Source: Pseudomonas avellanae BPIC 631 (GTDB taxonomy: Bacteria; Pseudomonadota; Gammaproteobacteria; Pseudomonadales; Pseudomonadaceae). From it: a DNA stretch of 61,622 nt. Of this stretch, positions 1-8,069 are shown in pieces. The position numbers and the translations under genes were made by a program. The DNA lies in assembly GCF_000444135.1 (NCBI RefSeq), contig NZ_ATDK01000056.1:1-61622 (forward strand), in the 5' to 3' direction. The first letter of the stretch is position 1. Each line of letters opens with the position of its first letter. The notes under the pieces were generated by a model that was given only the letters and a program-made list of their open reading frames with translations, was not told the origin of the DNA and did not search any database.

Positions 1-92
1 TGTTTTCGAAAAAATCAGCCACCAACTAACGGAAAATTCAAATCTTATCAATAGCTTAGCTTGCAGGTTATGGGTAACTTATTTCGAAAACA
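1..92. repeat. Inverted 11-mers at left edge of window
   Basis: The word TGTTTTCGAAA at 1-11 recurs as its reverse complement at 82-92. The core TTCGAA is itself palindromic. The stretch between is AT-rich compared with its surroundings. It lies beyond the 3' end of the cardiolipin synthase gene, and 1-162 contains no gene that I can see. It could be the end of a mobile element or a protein-binding site pair. The window edge cuts the context, so I cannot tell. Confidence 0.4.
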
Positions 93-162
93 GTACACTA
101 GTGAATATTCGTTGCTTAACCAACGATCAAGGCGCAGTGAATAGTGTGTCCGGAGCCTTCTC

Positions 163-1602
163 TCACAAAATCGGCGAGATTAGCCTGGCTACGCGCATGC
201 CGAGCTGATGCAGGCGTCGGGTTTCATGGCTTTCCTGCAGGGAGATTTCACGCGCCGCGGCGAAGTCGGCGGTGAGCATGGCTTCGACCTTGCTGGAGAA
301 GTCGCTGTCTACGGTCAACAACATCAGTTCAAAGTTGAGGCGGAATGAGCGGTTGTCGAGGTTGGCGCTGCCGATGGCGGTGATGTCGTTGTCGACCAGC
401 ACCACCTTCTGATGCAGGAAGCCCGGCTCGTAGCGAAACACCCGCACGCCAGCACGGACAGCATCGAAGGCGTACAGGCTGGAGGCGGCGTAGACCACGT
501 AATGGTCTGGGCGCGAGGGCAGCAGCAGGCGCACGTCCACACCGCGCAGGACTGCCAGGGTCAGCGCCGCAGTCACGGCTTCGTCAGGGATGAAATAGGG
601 GCTGGTGATCCATACGCGTTCTTCGGCAGCATGAATGGCTTCGACGAAAAACAGCGAGCAGGTTTCCTGTGCATCGGCCGGCCCGCTGGTCAGCAATTGG
701 CAGAGCACGCCGTCCTCGGGAAACTCGTCGGGCAGGCTGAGCGGCGGCAGCTCGCGGGTTGCCCAGAACCAGTCTTCGGCGAACGATTCCTGCAAGCAGG
801 CGACCACCGGGCCGATGACTTCCACGTGAGTATCGCGCCAAGGCGCCAGCGGCGGCTTCAGGCCCATGTATTCATCGCCGACGTTATGCCCGCCGATGTA
901 ACCTTTCAGGCCGTCGACCACCACGATCTTGCGATGGTTGCGGAAGTTGATCTGGAAGCGGTTGAGCCATCCACCGCGCGTAGCGAAGGCTTTTATCTGC
1001 ACACCACCGTCGCGCAATTTATCGATGTAGGCGCCCGGCAATGCATGGCTGCCAATGCGGTCGTACAGCACAAAAATCGCCACGCCCTGGGCGGCTTTTT
1101 CCAGCAGCAGCGTTTGCAGCTGGCGGCCGAGGTTGTCGTCATGAATGATGAAGAACTGAATCAGGATCGTCTGCCTCGCTTCACGGATTGCCTGGAAAAT
1201 CGCCCCGAACGTCTCTTCGCCATTGATCAGCAGCCTGACCTTGTTGTTGGCCAGCGCAGGCATATTCCCCAGCCTGGGCATCGCACGCAGCGCCGCATAG
1301 GCATCTGATCGGCGTGCTGCTACGGCTTCTTCTATCCAGGGCCGCCAGTTGAGGCTGCCGATCGCTGCGCGCATCTCCTTGTTGGCCTCACGGCGGGCCT
1401 TGATATACGCGTCGAACGAGCTGCGTCCGAATATCAGATAAGGCAGCAAGGTGAAGTAGGGGATGAACAGCAACGGCATCGCCCAGGCGATCGCGCCTTG
1501 GGAGGTGCGCACCGTCAGCAGCGCATGGATGGCGGCACCTGTGCCCAGCAGGTGAATGAAACCGAGGACATAACCGAAAAAGTACGGGTCGTGATAATCC
1601 AT
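163..1602 (-). CDS. cls: Cardiolipin synthase (phospholipase D family)
   Basis: Joins two phosphatidylglycerol molecules into cardiolipin and glycerol at the inner membrane. The 479-residue protein has the usual Cls layout: two hydrophobic segments in the first 60 residues, then two HKD phosphodiesterase motifs. The first is in [10 protein letters not shown] and is followed by GGHN; the second is in HQKVVLVD and is followed by GSANLDNRS. These form the shared active site. The ATG at 1602 is preferred over a TTG nine bases upstream because the product then begins [10 protein letters not shown], like other Pseudomonas Cls proteins, and a GAGGAG lies about 11 bases before it. It is a single gene, with no operon partner visible. 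Confidence 0.93.
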   Translation of the reverse strand: MDYHDPYFFGYVLGFIHLLGTGAAIHALLTVRTSQGAIAWAMPLLFIPYFTLLPYLIFGRSSFDAYIKARREANKEMRAAIGSLNWRPWIEEAVAARRSDAYAALRAMPRLGNMPALANNKVRLLINGEETFGAIFQAIREARQTILIQFFIIHDDNLGRQLQTLLLEKAAQGVAIFVLYDRIGSHALPGAYIDKLRDGGVQIKAFATRGGWLNRFQINFRNHRKIVVVDGLKGYIGGHNVGDEYMGLKPPLAPWRDTHVEVIGPVVACLQESFAEDWFWATRELPPLSLPDEFPEDGVLCQLLTSGPADAQETCSLFFVEAIHAAEERVWITSPYFIPDEAVTAALTLAVLRGVDVRLLLPSRPDHYVVYAASSLYAFDAVRAGVRVFRYEPGFLHQKVVLVDNDITAIGSANLDNRSFRLNFELMLLTVDSDFSSKVEAMLTADFAAAREISLQESHETRRLHQLGMRVARLISPIL

Positions 1603-1774
1603 GTGGAACAATGCTCCTCGCTTTGCTCCCTAACAGACCACAGCTGAACAGGAATGTCGCTATTTTATTCCCGCTGCAACTGGGCGGCGCTTGTGTCGTC
1701 TAAGGCTTATGTTTCGGCTGGACTGTCGTTCCAGCCCTGTGTGTATCTGCAACTGCCCGATCAGGAATCTCGAA

Positions 1775-2296
1775 ATGAACAAACGCATGTTGGCTTGGAT
1801 GTTTTGTCTGGCTACCCCTTTGGCTCAAGCGCAGATGCTGCAACCCGGCTTGTGGGAACTGACGTCGAGCAATATGAAGGTGGACGGCCAGCAGCTACCG
1901 GATATGCAGTTGATGCTGGGGCAACTGCAAAACCTGCCGCCTGAGCAGCGCGCCATGATGGAACAGATGATGAAGAAGCAGGGCGTCTCGCTCGGTGGCA
2001 AGGGCGTGCGGGCGTGCCTGACTCAGGCGCAGGTGCAATCGGACGATATCCCGCTGACTGATCCGGCTTCCGGTTGCACGCAGAAGATTACCGCGCGCAA
2101 TGGCAAGACCTGGAACTTCCAGTTCTCGTGCCCTAAAGCGCAAGGTACAGGGCAGGCCCAGTTCCTCAGTGATCGCGAATTCACCACCAAAGTGGTGGGC
2201 ACCTTCAACGCTACGGGCCAGCAACAGAACGGCAGCATGGACACCCGCTCCGTATGGTTGGGCCCGCAGTGTGGCAACGTTGCTCCGCGTACCTGA
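1775..2296 (+). CDS. Secreted DUF3617 family protein
   Basis: A 173-residue exported protein of the DUF3617 family; its function is unknown. The ATG at 1775 gives a short signal peptide (MNKRMLAWMFCLATPLAQAQ), and the mature part starts with the family hallmark MLQPGLWE. A Met/Gln-rich stretch (roughly residues 40-70) precedes a Cys pair and a beta-rich C-terminal half ending VWLGPQCGNV. An upstream extension of the frame lacks a signal sequence and is rejected as the start. It lies between cls and a parS-type site and appears monocistronic. Confidence 0.8.
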   Translation: MNKRMLAWMFCLATPLAQAQMLQPGLWELTSSNMKVDGQQLPDMQLMLGQLQNLPPEQRAMMEQMMKKQGVSLGGKGVRACLTQAQVQSDDIPLTDPASGCTQKITARNGKTWNFQFSCPKAQGTGQAQFLSDREFTTKVVGTFNATGQQQNGSMDTRSVWLGPQCGNVAPRT

Positions 2297-2312
2297 TTAA
2301 ATTCATGGAGTT

Positions 2313-2330
2313 ATGTTCCACGTGGAACAT
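2313..2330. other. parS: parS-type centromere site
   Basis: TGTTCCACGTGGAACA at 2314-2329 is a perfect 16-base palindrome, extended by one A/T pair on each side. It matches the ParB-binding parS consensus used by Pseudomonas and other bacteria. It is intergenic, 17 bases after the DUF3617 gene. In Pseudomonas, parS sites cluster near oriC and nucleate the ParB partition complex. I saw only one copy in this window. Confidence 0.85.
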
Positions 2331-2421
2331 CGACTGAAAAGGCGATGATTTATTGTCGCCGATGGCTGGCAGTTGATGACGGAATCTTCATGAAGCGCTT
2401 CATCTTGCGTCTGTAACTGCA

Positions 2422-2436
2422 TGTTATATTGTTACT
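2422..2436. promoter_or_regulatory. Weak Zur-box-like site before amidase gene
   Basis: TGTTATATTGTTACT shares its left half with the strong Zur-like palindrome at 4159-4173, but the right half has three mismatches. It lies 58 bases before the amidase start. It is only suggestive; a plain AT-rich promoter element is the alternative. Confidence 0.25.
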
Positions 2437-2493
2437 ATTGCGTGGATGAACCCTTCATGAGCAGGATGCTCGATTTGCTCTTTGAGACATTCC

Positions 2494-3717
2494 ATGCACC
2501 GACGTCAAGTGTTGCTCAATATGCTGCTGGCCAGCGCCGCCCTGACGTTGCCGTTTGGCGTGTACGCTACGCAGATCAGTAACGCACGCCTCTGGCGGAC
2601 CAACGACAAGCTGCGGCTGGTGCTCGACCTGAGCGGCCCGGTGCAATACAAAACCTTCTCGCTGACTTCGCCCGACCGTCTGATCATCGATGTCAGCGGT
2701 TCGCGGCTGACTGGCGATTTCAGTCAGCTGGCGCTGGATCGCACCGTTATCAAATCGATCCGTTCCGGTCATTACGGCACGGGCGATGACACGCGCATCG
2801 TGCTGGACCTGACTGCGCCGGTGCAGCTCAACAGCTTCTTGCTCGGCCCGGAAGGCGGGCAGGGTCACAGGCTGGTGCTGGACATGAGTTCCACGGCTCG
2901 TGCGCCGGTACAGATGGCCGAGCTGCCGCCGCCCGTGCCGGTTCCTATCCAGAGCAAAGCGCGCACCGGCCGCGACATCATGGTGGTGGTCGACGCCGGT
3001 CATGGCGGCAAGGACCCAGGTGCTGTCGGGTCGCGTGGCGAGCGCGAGAAAGATGTGGTGCTGTCGATCGCCCAGTTGCTGGCCAAACGCTTGAAGCGCG
3101 AGAAGGGTTTTGATGTGCGCTTGGTACGCAATGACGACTTCTTTGTGCCGCTGCGCAAGCGTGTCGAATTCGCGCATAAATCCAACGCCGACATGTTCAT
3201 CTCCGTACACGCCGACGCTGCGCCTCGTCTCACGGCGTCCGGTGCTTCGGTGTTCGCGTTGTCCGAAGGCGGCGCCACGTCGGCAACTGCTCGCTTCATG
3301 GCGCAGCGGGAAAACGGCGCGGACCTGTTGGGCGCGACGTCGCTGCTCAACCTCAAGGACAAGGACCCGATGCTTGCCGGGGTGATTCTCGACATGTCGA
3401 TGAACGCCACCATCGCCGCCAGCCTGCAACTGGGTCACACGATACTGGGCAGCCTGGAAGGCATCACCACGCTGCACCAGAAGCGTGTGGAACAAGCCGG
3501 ATTCGCGGTGCTTAAATCGCCGGATGTGCCGTCGATTCTGGTTGAAACCGGGTTTATCTCCAACAGCCGCGACAGTCAGCGTCTGGTCACGGCGCGCCAT
3601 CAACAGGCCGTTGCGGACGGGCTGTTCGATGGCCTGCAACGTTACTTCCAGCGCAACCCGCCTATGGATTCGCACCTGGCCTGGATGCAGGCGCAAAAGC
3701 AGGAACAGCAGGCCTGA
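2494..3717 (+). CDS. N-acetylmuramoyl-L-alanine amidase with AMIN domain
   Basis: A periplasmic zinc amidase that cleaves the bond between MurNAc and the stem peptide, used in daughter-cell separation. The 407-residue protein has a twin-arginine-like leader (MHRRQVLLNMLL), an AMIN peptidoglycan-targeting domain (about residues 30-135), a short Pro-rich linker and an Amidase_3 domain starting VVVDAGHGGKDPGAVG. Likely zinc ligands are the His of DAGHGG, the Glu of RGEREKD and the His of SVHAD; the late VETGFISN motif holds the catalytic Glu. A TTG four codons upstream is possible, but ATG at 2494 fits better. It is an AmiC/AmiA-type enzyme. Its place beside a Zur-type locus recalls the zinc-starvation amidase paralogue of Pseudomonas, which is my inference. 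Confidence 0.92.
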   Translation: MHRRQVLLNMLLASAALTLPFGVYATQISNARLWRTNDKLRLVLDLSGPVQYKTFSLTSPDRLIIDVSGSRLTGDFSQLALDRTVIKSIRSGHYGTGDDTRIVLDLTAPVQLNSFLLGPEGGQGHRLVLDMSSTARAPVQMAELPPPVPVPIQSKARTGRDIMVVVDAGHGGKDPGAVGSRGEREKDVVLSIAQLLAKRLKREKGFDVRLVRNDDFFVPLRKRVEFAHKSNADMFISVHADAAPRLTASGASVFALSEGGATSATARFMAQRENGADLLGATSLLNLKDKDPMLAGVILDMSMNATIAASLQLGHTILGSLEGITTLHQKRVEQAGFAVLKSPDVPSILVETGFISNSRDSQRLVTARHQQAVADGLFDGLQRYFQRNPPMDSHLAWMQAQKQEQQA

Positions 3718-3722
3718 ACCCG

Positions 3723-4121
3723 TCAGCGGCAGCCATTCAGGCGGCTGCAGGTGATCTTGCTACGCGTACCGCTTGAGCTGGATACCCGCGTGATGGTGGT
3801 CCAGCCCACGCGCTGGACTGTGCCAACCCAGGCTTCGCCATTCGAGGCCAGCCCGGTAAAAAACGTCAGTTGACCATAGCGACTGTTGGTCTGCACCCAG
3901 CGACGTTTATCAATCTTCTCGTAACCTCTCAACCAGGTCGTCGAGCCTGCGGTGACCACACTGTAGCTGTTGCCCTGTGCGTCGCTGCATGACAGAACGG
4001 CCGCGCTGCGTGTGCAGGTCGCGAGGTCGGCTGGGGGCTTGCCGAATGCTGCCATTGCCTGCGCACTGAACAGCACCACTAGACCTATCGAAGCAATCAG
4101 ACCTGTTGAAACCCGTTTCAT
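3723..4121 (-). CDS. Small secreted protein of unknown function
   Basis: A 132-residue protein I do not recognise. It starts with a clear signal peptide (MKRVSTGLIASIGLVVLFSAQAMA). The mature part has four Cys (ATCTRS, LSCSD, KITCSR, NGCR), enough for two disulfides, and many aromatic residues (WLRGY, RRWVQT, WVGTVQRVGW). This suggests a compact periplasmic or secreted beta-rich domain. It is divergent from the COG0523 GTPase gene, and its start lies 38 bases from the Zur-like palindrome at 4159-4173, so it may be zinc-regulated too. Its 3' end lies 5 bases from the end of the convergent amidase gene. Confidence 0.75.
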   Translation of the reverse strand: MKRVSTGLIASIGLVVLFSAQAMAAFGKPPADLATCTRSAAVLSCSDAQGNSYSVVTAGSTTWLRGYEKIDKRRWVQTNSRYGQLTFFTGLASNGEAWVGTVQRVGWTTITRVSSSSGTRSKITCSRLNGCR

Positions 4122-4158
4122 GAAGATCCCTTCACCAAGGCCAGTAGCTATTATGTGT

Positions 4159-4173
4159 TGTTATACTATAACA
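4159..4173. promoter_or_regulatory. Zur box (zinc uptake regulator operator)
   Basis: TGTTATACTATAACA is a perfect 15-base palindrome around a central C. It fits the Zur consensus GTTATAnTATAAC known from gamma-proteobacteria. It lies between two divergent genes, 38 bases from the small secreted protein start and 90 bases before the COG0523 GTPase start, so one Zur dimer pair could repress both. Confidence 0.8.
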
Positions 4174-4262
4174 TCATGTGGTGATTAGAGCCGGCTGCCT
4201 GAGGGATTCGTTGCAGCCGATATGAACAAGGCCCAAGCCTTGCAGCTGCCCGGAGAATCCTG

Positions 4263-5474
4263 ATGGCAAATCTTCTACCTGTTACCGTCCTTTCCGGTTT
4301 TCTCGGTGCCGGAAAAAGCACTTTACTCAATTACATACTGCGCAATCGTGAAAACTTGCGAGTCGCCGTGATCGTCAATGATATGAGCGAGATCAACATT
4401 GATGGCGGCGAAGTCCAGCGCGATGTCAGCCTGAACCGCGCCGAAGAAAAGCTGATCGAGATGAGCAACGGCTGCATTTGCTGCACCCTGCGGGAGGATT
4501 TGCTCGAAGAAGTCAGCCGCCTTGCCCAGGACGGTCGTTTTGATTACTTATTGATCGAATCCACGGGTATTTCCGAGCCGTTGCCGGTCGCCGAGACCTT
4601 CACCTTTCGTGACGAGGCAGGCAAGAGCCTGATGGACCTGGCGCGGCTGGATACCATGGTCACTGTGGTCGACGGGGTGAATTTCCTGCTTGATTACGAA
4701 GCGGCCGACGGCTTGTCCACACGCGGCGAAAGCCTCGGCGAAGATGACGACCGCTCGATCACTGACCTGTTGATCGAGCAGATCGAGTTCGCCGACGTCA
4801 TCCTGCTCAGCAAGATTGACCTGATCAGCTCCAGCGAGCGTGAAGAGCTGATGGCCATTCTGAAACGCCTGAACCCTGATGCGCAGATCGTGCCGATGGT
4901 GATGGGTCAGGTGCCGCTGGCGACAATTCTCAACACCGGTCGTTTTGACTTTGAGCGTGCATCCCAGGCCCCTGGCTGGCTGAAGGAAATGCGCGGTGAA
5001 CATGCGCCGGAAACCGAGGAATACGGCATCGCCTCGACGGCCTATCGTGCTCGTCGCCCCTTTCATCCGCAGCGCTTTTTCGATTTTATCAATCGCCCTT
5101 GGACCAACGGCAAACTGCTGCGCTCCAAGGGTTTCTTCTGGCTGGCCAGCAAGTACAAGGACGCGGGCAGCTGGTCGCAGGCGGGCGGGTTGATGCGTCA
5201 CGGTTTTGCCGGACGCTGGTGGTGCTTCGTGACCCGCGACAGCTGGCCTCAGGACAAGGAAAGCGTCGCATCGATTCTGGAAAACTGGTCGAGCGAAACC
5301 GGCGACTGCCGTCAGGAGCTGGTCTTCATCGGGCAGAACATTGATTTCACGCTGCTCACGGCCGAACTGGACAACTGCCTGCTCACCGACGACGAGATGG
5401 CTGCAGGTGTCGAGCGCTGGCGCCAGCTGTCCGATCCCTTCGGCGAATGGTATGAAGAAGAGGTGGCTGCCTGA
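4263..5474 (+). CDS. zigA: COG0523 zinc metallochaperone GTPase (ZigA type)
   Basis: A G3E-family GTPase thought to deliver zinc to client enzymes when zinc is scarce. The 403-residue protein shows the Walker A loop GFLGAGKST (about residues 12-20), the family metal-binding motif CICC (within NGCICCTLRE, about residue 73), the ESTGISEP switch region and the GTP-base motif SKID. A CobW C-terminal domain follows (FHPQRFFDF onward). It lies 90 bases downstream of a Zur-like palindrome and overlaps the DUF1826 gene by one base (TGATG), so the two are co-translated. Length and motifs match the Zur-controlled branch; the symbol is by family resemblance. Confidence 0.87.
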   Translation: MANLLPVTVLSGFLGAGKSTLLNYILRNRENLRVAVIVNDMSEINIDGGEVQRDVSLNRAEEKLIEMSNGCICCTLREDLLEEVSRLAQDGRFDYLLIESTGISEPLPVAETFTFRDEAGKSLMDLARLDTMVTVVDGVNFLLDYEAADGLSTRGESLGEDDDRSITDLLIEQIEFADVILLSKIDLISSSEREELMAILKRLNPDAQIVPMVMGQVPLATILNTGRFDFERASQAPGWLKEMRGEHAPETEEYGIASTAYRARRPFHPQRFFDFINRPWTNGKLLRSKGFFWLASKYKDAGSWSQAGGLMRHGFAGRWWCFVTRDSWPQDKESVASILENWSSETGDCRQELVFIGQNIDFTLLTAELDNCLLTDDEMAAGVERWRQLSDPFGEWYEEEVAA

Positions 5475-6124
5475 TGCTCGCGTATCGTATGAAACACAAG
5501 CCTGTGGTCCGTCAGGCGCAGGACAGCACGCCCGACGTGCTGAGCCAGGTACTGGAAGACGGTGTAAATCTTGCGGTCTGGCAGCGTCGTTTGCCCGCGC
5601 ACATCGAGGATTTCAGCACGTTGCTGTTGTCGATGGATCAGCCGCTTGCCGAGTCGATGACCCTGGAAGTGAAAGGCGGCGAAGTCGAGCCTGATTTGAG
5701 CACGCTGGCGCGTGGGTATGCCGATCTGCAGGGTTATCAAGGCTTCATCGCCGACGTGTCCTGGCTGGTGAGCGCTTATGCCTGCCTGCTTGGGGCCGAG
5801 TGTGTCGGCCTGCGCCTGCGGGTGCTCGACAAGGCCATGTGCCCGCGCTTTCATGTCGATCATGTGCCGGTGCGGTTGATTACCACCTATGGCGGCGTCG
5901 GCAGCCAGTGGCTGCACGAAGGTGTTATGGACCGTAAGCAACTGGGTCGTGCCGAAGCCGAGCCAGGCGATGCTGCCGATATTCAGCAAATCAACAGCGG
6001 TGACGTTGCATTGCTCAAGGGCGAGCGCTGGCACGGGAATGAAGGCGCGGGCCTGATCCATCGTTCGCCGCAATTGGTACGTAACGAGCGCAGGCTGATT
6101 CTGACCCTGGACTGGCTCGCATAG
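5474..6124 (+). CDS. DUF1826 domain protein
   Basis: A 216-residue DUF1826 protein, function unknown. The family is often found beside COG0523 GTPases in zinc-limitation loci. Features include a conserved Cys region (YACLLGAECVGLRLRVL, about residues 97-113), then CPRFHVDHVPVRL, whose Cys and two His could bind metal, GSQWLHEG, and LKGERWHGNEGAGLIHRSP near the C-terminus. The HVDHVPVR and GLIHRSP elements resemble a 2-oxoglutarate oxygenase-like metal site, but I cannot prove that fold. Its start overlaps the GTPase stop by one base, which implies shared control by Zur. Confidence 0.82.
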   Translation: MLAYRMKHKPVVRQAQDSTPDVLSQVLEDGVNLAVWQRRLPAHIEDFSTLLLSMDQPLAESMTLEVKGGEVEPDLSTLARGYADLQGYQGFIADVSWLVSAYACLLGAECVGLRLRVLDKAMCPRFHVDHVPVRLITTYGGVGSQWLHEGVMDRKQLGRAEAEPGDAADIQQINSGDVALLKGERWHGNEGAGLIHRSPQLVRNERRLILTLDWLA

Positions 6125-6130
6125 GGCGGA

Positions 6131-6502
6131 TTACGGCGTGATCCACTGACCCTTGCTCTGGCCTTCGCAAAACGGCTTGAGGTACAGCGCGTCGCGGGCC
6201 ACGCCGTAATAGTGGATGTTCTCGCGGTAGGGCATATTGGCCACCTGCGCATTGCGACAGACGCCGAATGCCCCGGCCGGGCACTGCGCCGAGTAGGTCG
6301 TCTCGGTTTTCTGCCCGGCCAACTGTGGCTGGCAAAAACTGTCGTGGAACAGGTTGGCCGGGATATTGATATTTTCCTGGCAGACCTTGACGTCCAGCCG
6401 CTCGGCCTGGCTATGCACCAGGCACGCCTCAGCCCACGCCGTACCTGAAAACACCGCCAGCAGCATCAGCGCCAGGCGAGCAGTCAGCTGTATCACTTGC
6501 AT
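6131..6502 (-). CDS. Secreted Cys-containing protein of unknown function
   Basis: A 123-residue exported protein that I cannot assign. It has a signal peptide (MQVIQLTARLALMLLAVFSGTAWA), then Cys residues at the start of the mature part (EACLVHS), in VKVCQEN, SFCQPQ, AQCPAG, VCRNA and PFCEGQ. Six Cys fit three disulfide bonds in the periplasm. It is convergent with the DUF1826 gene (6 bases apart) and divergent from the second COG0523 GTPase (starts about 50 bases apart), so it may share that promoter region. No known catalytic motif is visible. Confidence 0.7.
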   Translation of the reverse strand: MQVIQLTARLALMLLAVFSGTAWAEACLVHSQAERLDVKVCQENINIPANLFHDSFCQPQLAGQKTETTYSAQCPAGAFGVCRNAQVANMPYRENIHYYGVARDALYLKPFCEGQSKGQWITP

Positions 6503-6554
6503 CGTTACCTTTCCTTGCTCTTCAATGACCTACGCACTCTTCAAAAGTGATCCC

Positions 6555-7526
6555 ATGCTGCGGAACATCCCCACGCACGTTATCGGCGGCCCGCTGGGTG
6601 CCGGCAAGACCAGCCTGATCAAGCGCCTGCTGGCGCAGAAACCTGCCCATGAACGCTGGGCGGTGTTGATCAACGAGTTCGGGCAGATCGGTCTGGACGC
6701 CGCGCTGCTGACCACAACTGCCGATGGTATCGCACTTGGTGAAGTGGCTGGCGGCTGCCTGTGCTGCGTCAACGGCGTGCCGTTCCAGATTGGTCTGGGT
6801 CGATTGCTGCGCAAGGCCCGGCCTGACCGATTGCTGATCGAGCCTTCGGGGCTGGGTCATCCTGCGCAGCTCCTGGCCCAACTGCGCGAGGCGCCCTGGC
6901 GTGGCGTGCTCTCGGTTCAGCCCGGCGTGATGGTGCTGGACGCGGCTGCGATGGCGGCCGGTCAGCCATTACCTGCCACCCAGCAGGAAGCGCTGGCGGA
7001 GGCGGGGCTGGTGGTAATGAACAAGTCCGAGCAACTGGATGAAGCGGCGCGTCAGGCCCTGGCAGAACAGATGAAGCCATGCGCGTTGCTGTGGACCCGG
7101 CACGCAGATTTGCCACTGAATCGTTTGCCGGGGTTCGTTGACTGCACGGCTGTGGATAAGCAGGTTGTGGATAACCTGACATTGCCCAACAGCATCGGAC
7201 AGTTGCCTGCCCTGTGGGCTGACCCGAACGTGCCCATCTGCCTGAGCCAGGCCAGTGCCGAAGGCTGGAGTGTGGGCTGGCGCTGGCATCCCTCGCAGCA
7301 ATTTGATCTGCAGCGCGTGCTGCATTGGCTGGAAGGCATGGCGTGGCGACGGGCGAAGATGGTTATCCACAGTGAGGGCGGCTGGTATTCCGGCAATGTG
7401 CTGGAGGGTGCACCACTGGCATGGCAAATCAGCGAATGGCGACAGGATTCGCGCCTGGAACTGATCTTCTCGACGCCGCAGGATGTGGACACGTTGCAGG
7501 CGCAGATGGCGGGTTGCCTGGCCTAA
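6555..7526 (+). CDS. Second COG0523 (CobW-like) GTPase
   Basis: A paralogue of the GTPase at 4263, about 323 residues. It has Walker A GGPLGAGKTS near residue 10, the CxCC metal motif in GGCLCCVNG, an EPSGLGHPAQL switch region and the base-recognition motif NKSE. It lacks a long C-terminal domain and ends with a short CobW-C segment (WRRAKMVIHSEGG). An in-frame ATG at 6525 would add ten residues; neither start has a strong ribosome site, and 6555 is chosen because the fold begins at once (MLRNIPTHVIGG). Its metal is unknown, but zinc is likely from context. The coding sequence holds three perfect DnaA-box 9-mers. Confidence 0.83.
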   Translation: MLRNIPTHVIGGPLGAGKTSLIKRLLAQKPAHERWAVLINEFGQIGLDAALLTTTADGIALGEVAGGCLCCVNGVPFQIGLGRLLRKARPDRLLIEPSGLGHPAQLLAQLREAPWRGVLSVQPGVMVLDAAAMAAGQPLPATQQEALAEAGLVVMNKSEQLDEAARQALAEQMKPCALLWTRHADLPLNRLPGFVDCTAVDKQVVDNLTLPNSIGQLPALWADPNVPICLSQASAEGWSVGWRWHPSQQFDLQRVLHWLEGMAWRRAKMVIHSEGGWYSGNVLEGAPLAWQISEWRQDSRLELIFSTPQDVDTLQAQMAGCLA

Positions 7527-7558
7527 GCGCTTCCACAACGATTTGCATTACCCAGCCG

Positions 7559-7951
7559 CTACTGCTTCCACTTCTGATGCGATTGACGCCATTCGCTCAT
7601 TTGAATAATTTCAGCGCTGGGTGGTGGCGTTTTGATTTCGAAGGGGTAGGGTGCCAGTTCGATTTGCGCGGTGTGTGCGCCGAACAGGGTGATCGTGCCC
7701 GGATGACGTTGCTCGCCAGTCACGGTGAATTCAAATGCGTACACCCGAGCCAGGCGCTTGCGACCCTGAGTGTCGAGGGCGAAGGTCAGGCGGCGCAGGG
7801 CGACCGCGTCGTCCAGCAGCTGGAGCTCGAGCCGTGCGCAGTGCTGTTTGACGCGTGCCAGCGCTTTTTCACGCAGACCATGGGCGTGCCACCACCAGGC
7901 CGCGGCGCTCGCGAACAGCATCAGCACGAAAATGTTTCCCAGGGTCAGCAT
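7559..7951 (-). CDS. DUF3301 family membrane-anchored protein
   Basis: A 130-residue protein of the DUF3301 family, function unknown. One N-terminal membrane segment ([18 protein letters not shown]) is followed by a basic amphipathic stretch and a beta-rich domain with the family-type core [24 protein letters not shown] and an [10 protein letters not shown] tail. ATG at 7951 has a GGAG about 10 bases upstream; a TTG at 7966 would add five residues and has none. It is convergent with the GTPase gene, with 32 bases between them. Confidence 0.8.
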   Translation of the reverse strand: MLTLGNIFVLMLFASAAAWWWHAHGLREKALARVKQHCARLELQLLDDAVALRRLTFALDTQGRKRLARVYAFEFTVTGEQRHPGTITLFGAHTAQIELAPYPFEIKTPPPSAEIIQMSEWRQSHQKWKQ

Positions 7952-8069
7952 GACGGAGTGCTCCAACGTAGGAGTGACCAGCTTAACTGTCCTGAGTGAT
8001 TTACAGCCATACTGCGCAACTTATATTTCTCATTATTGCATTTGCATCGTGTTCAGGATTCTACCCGCC

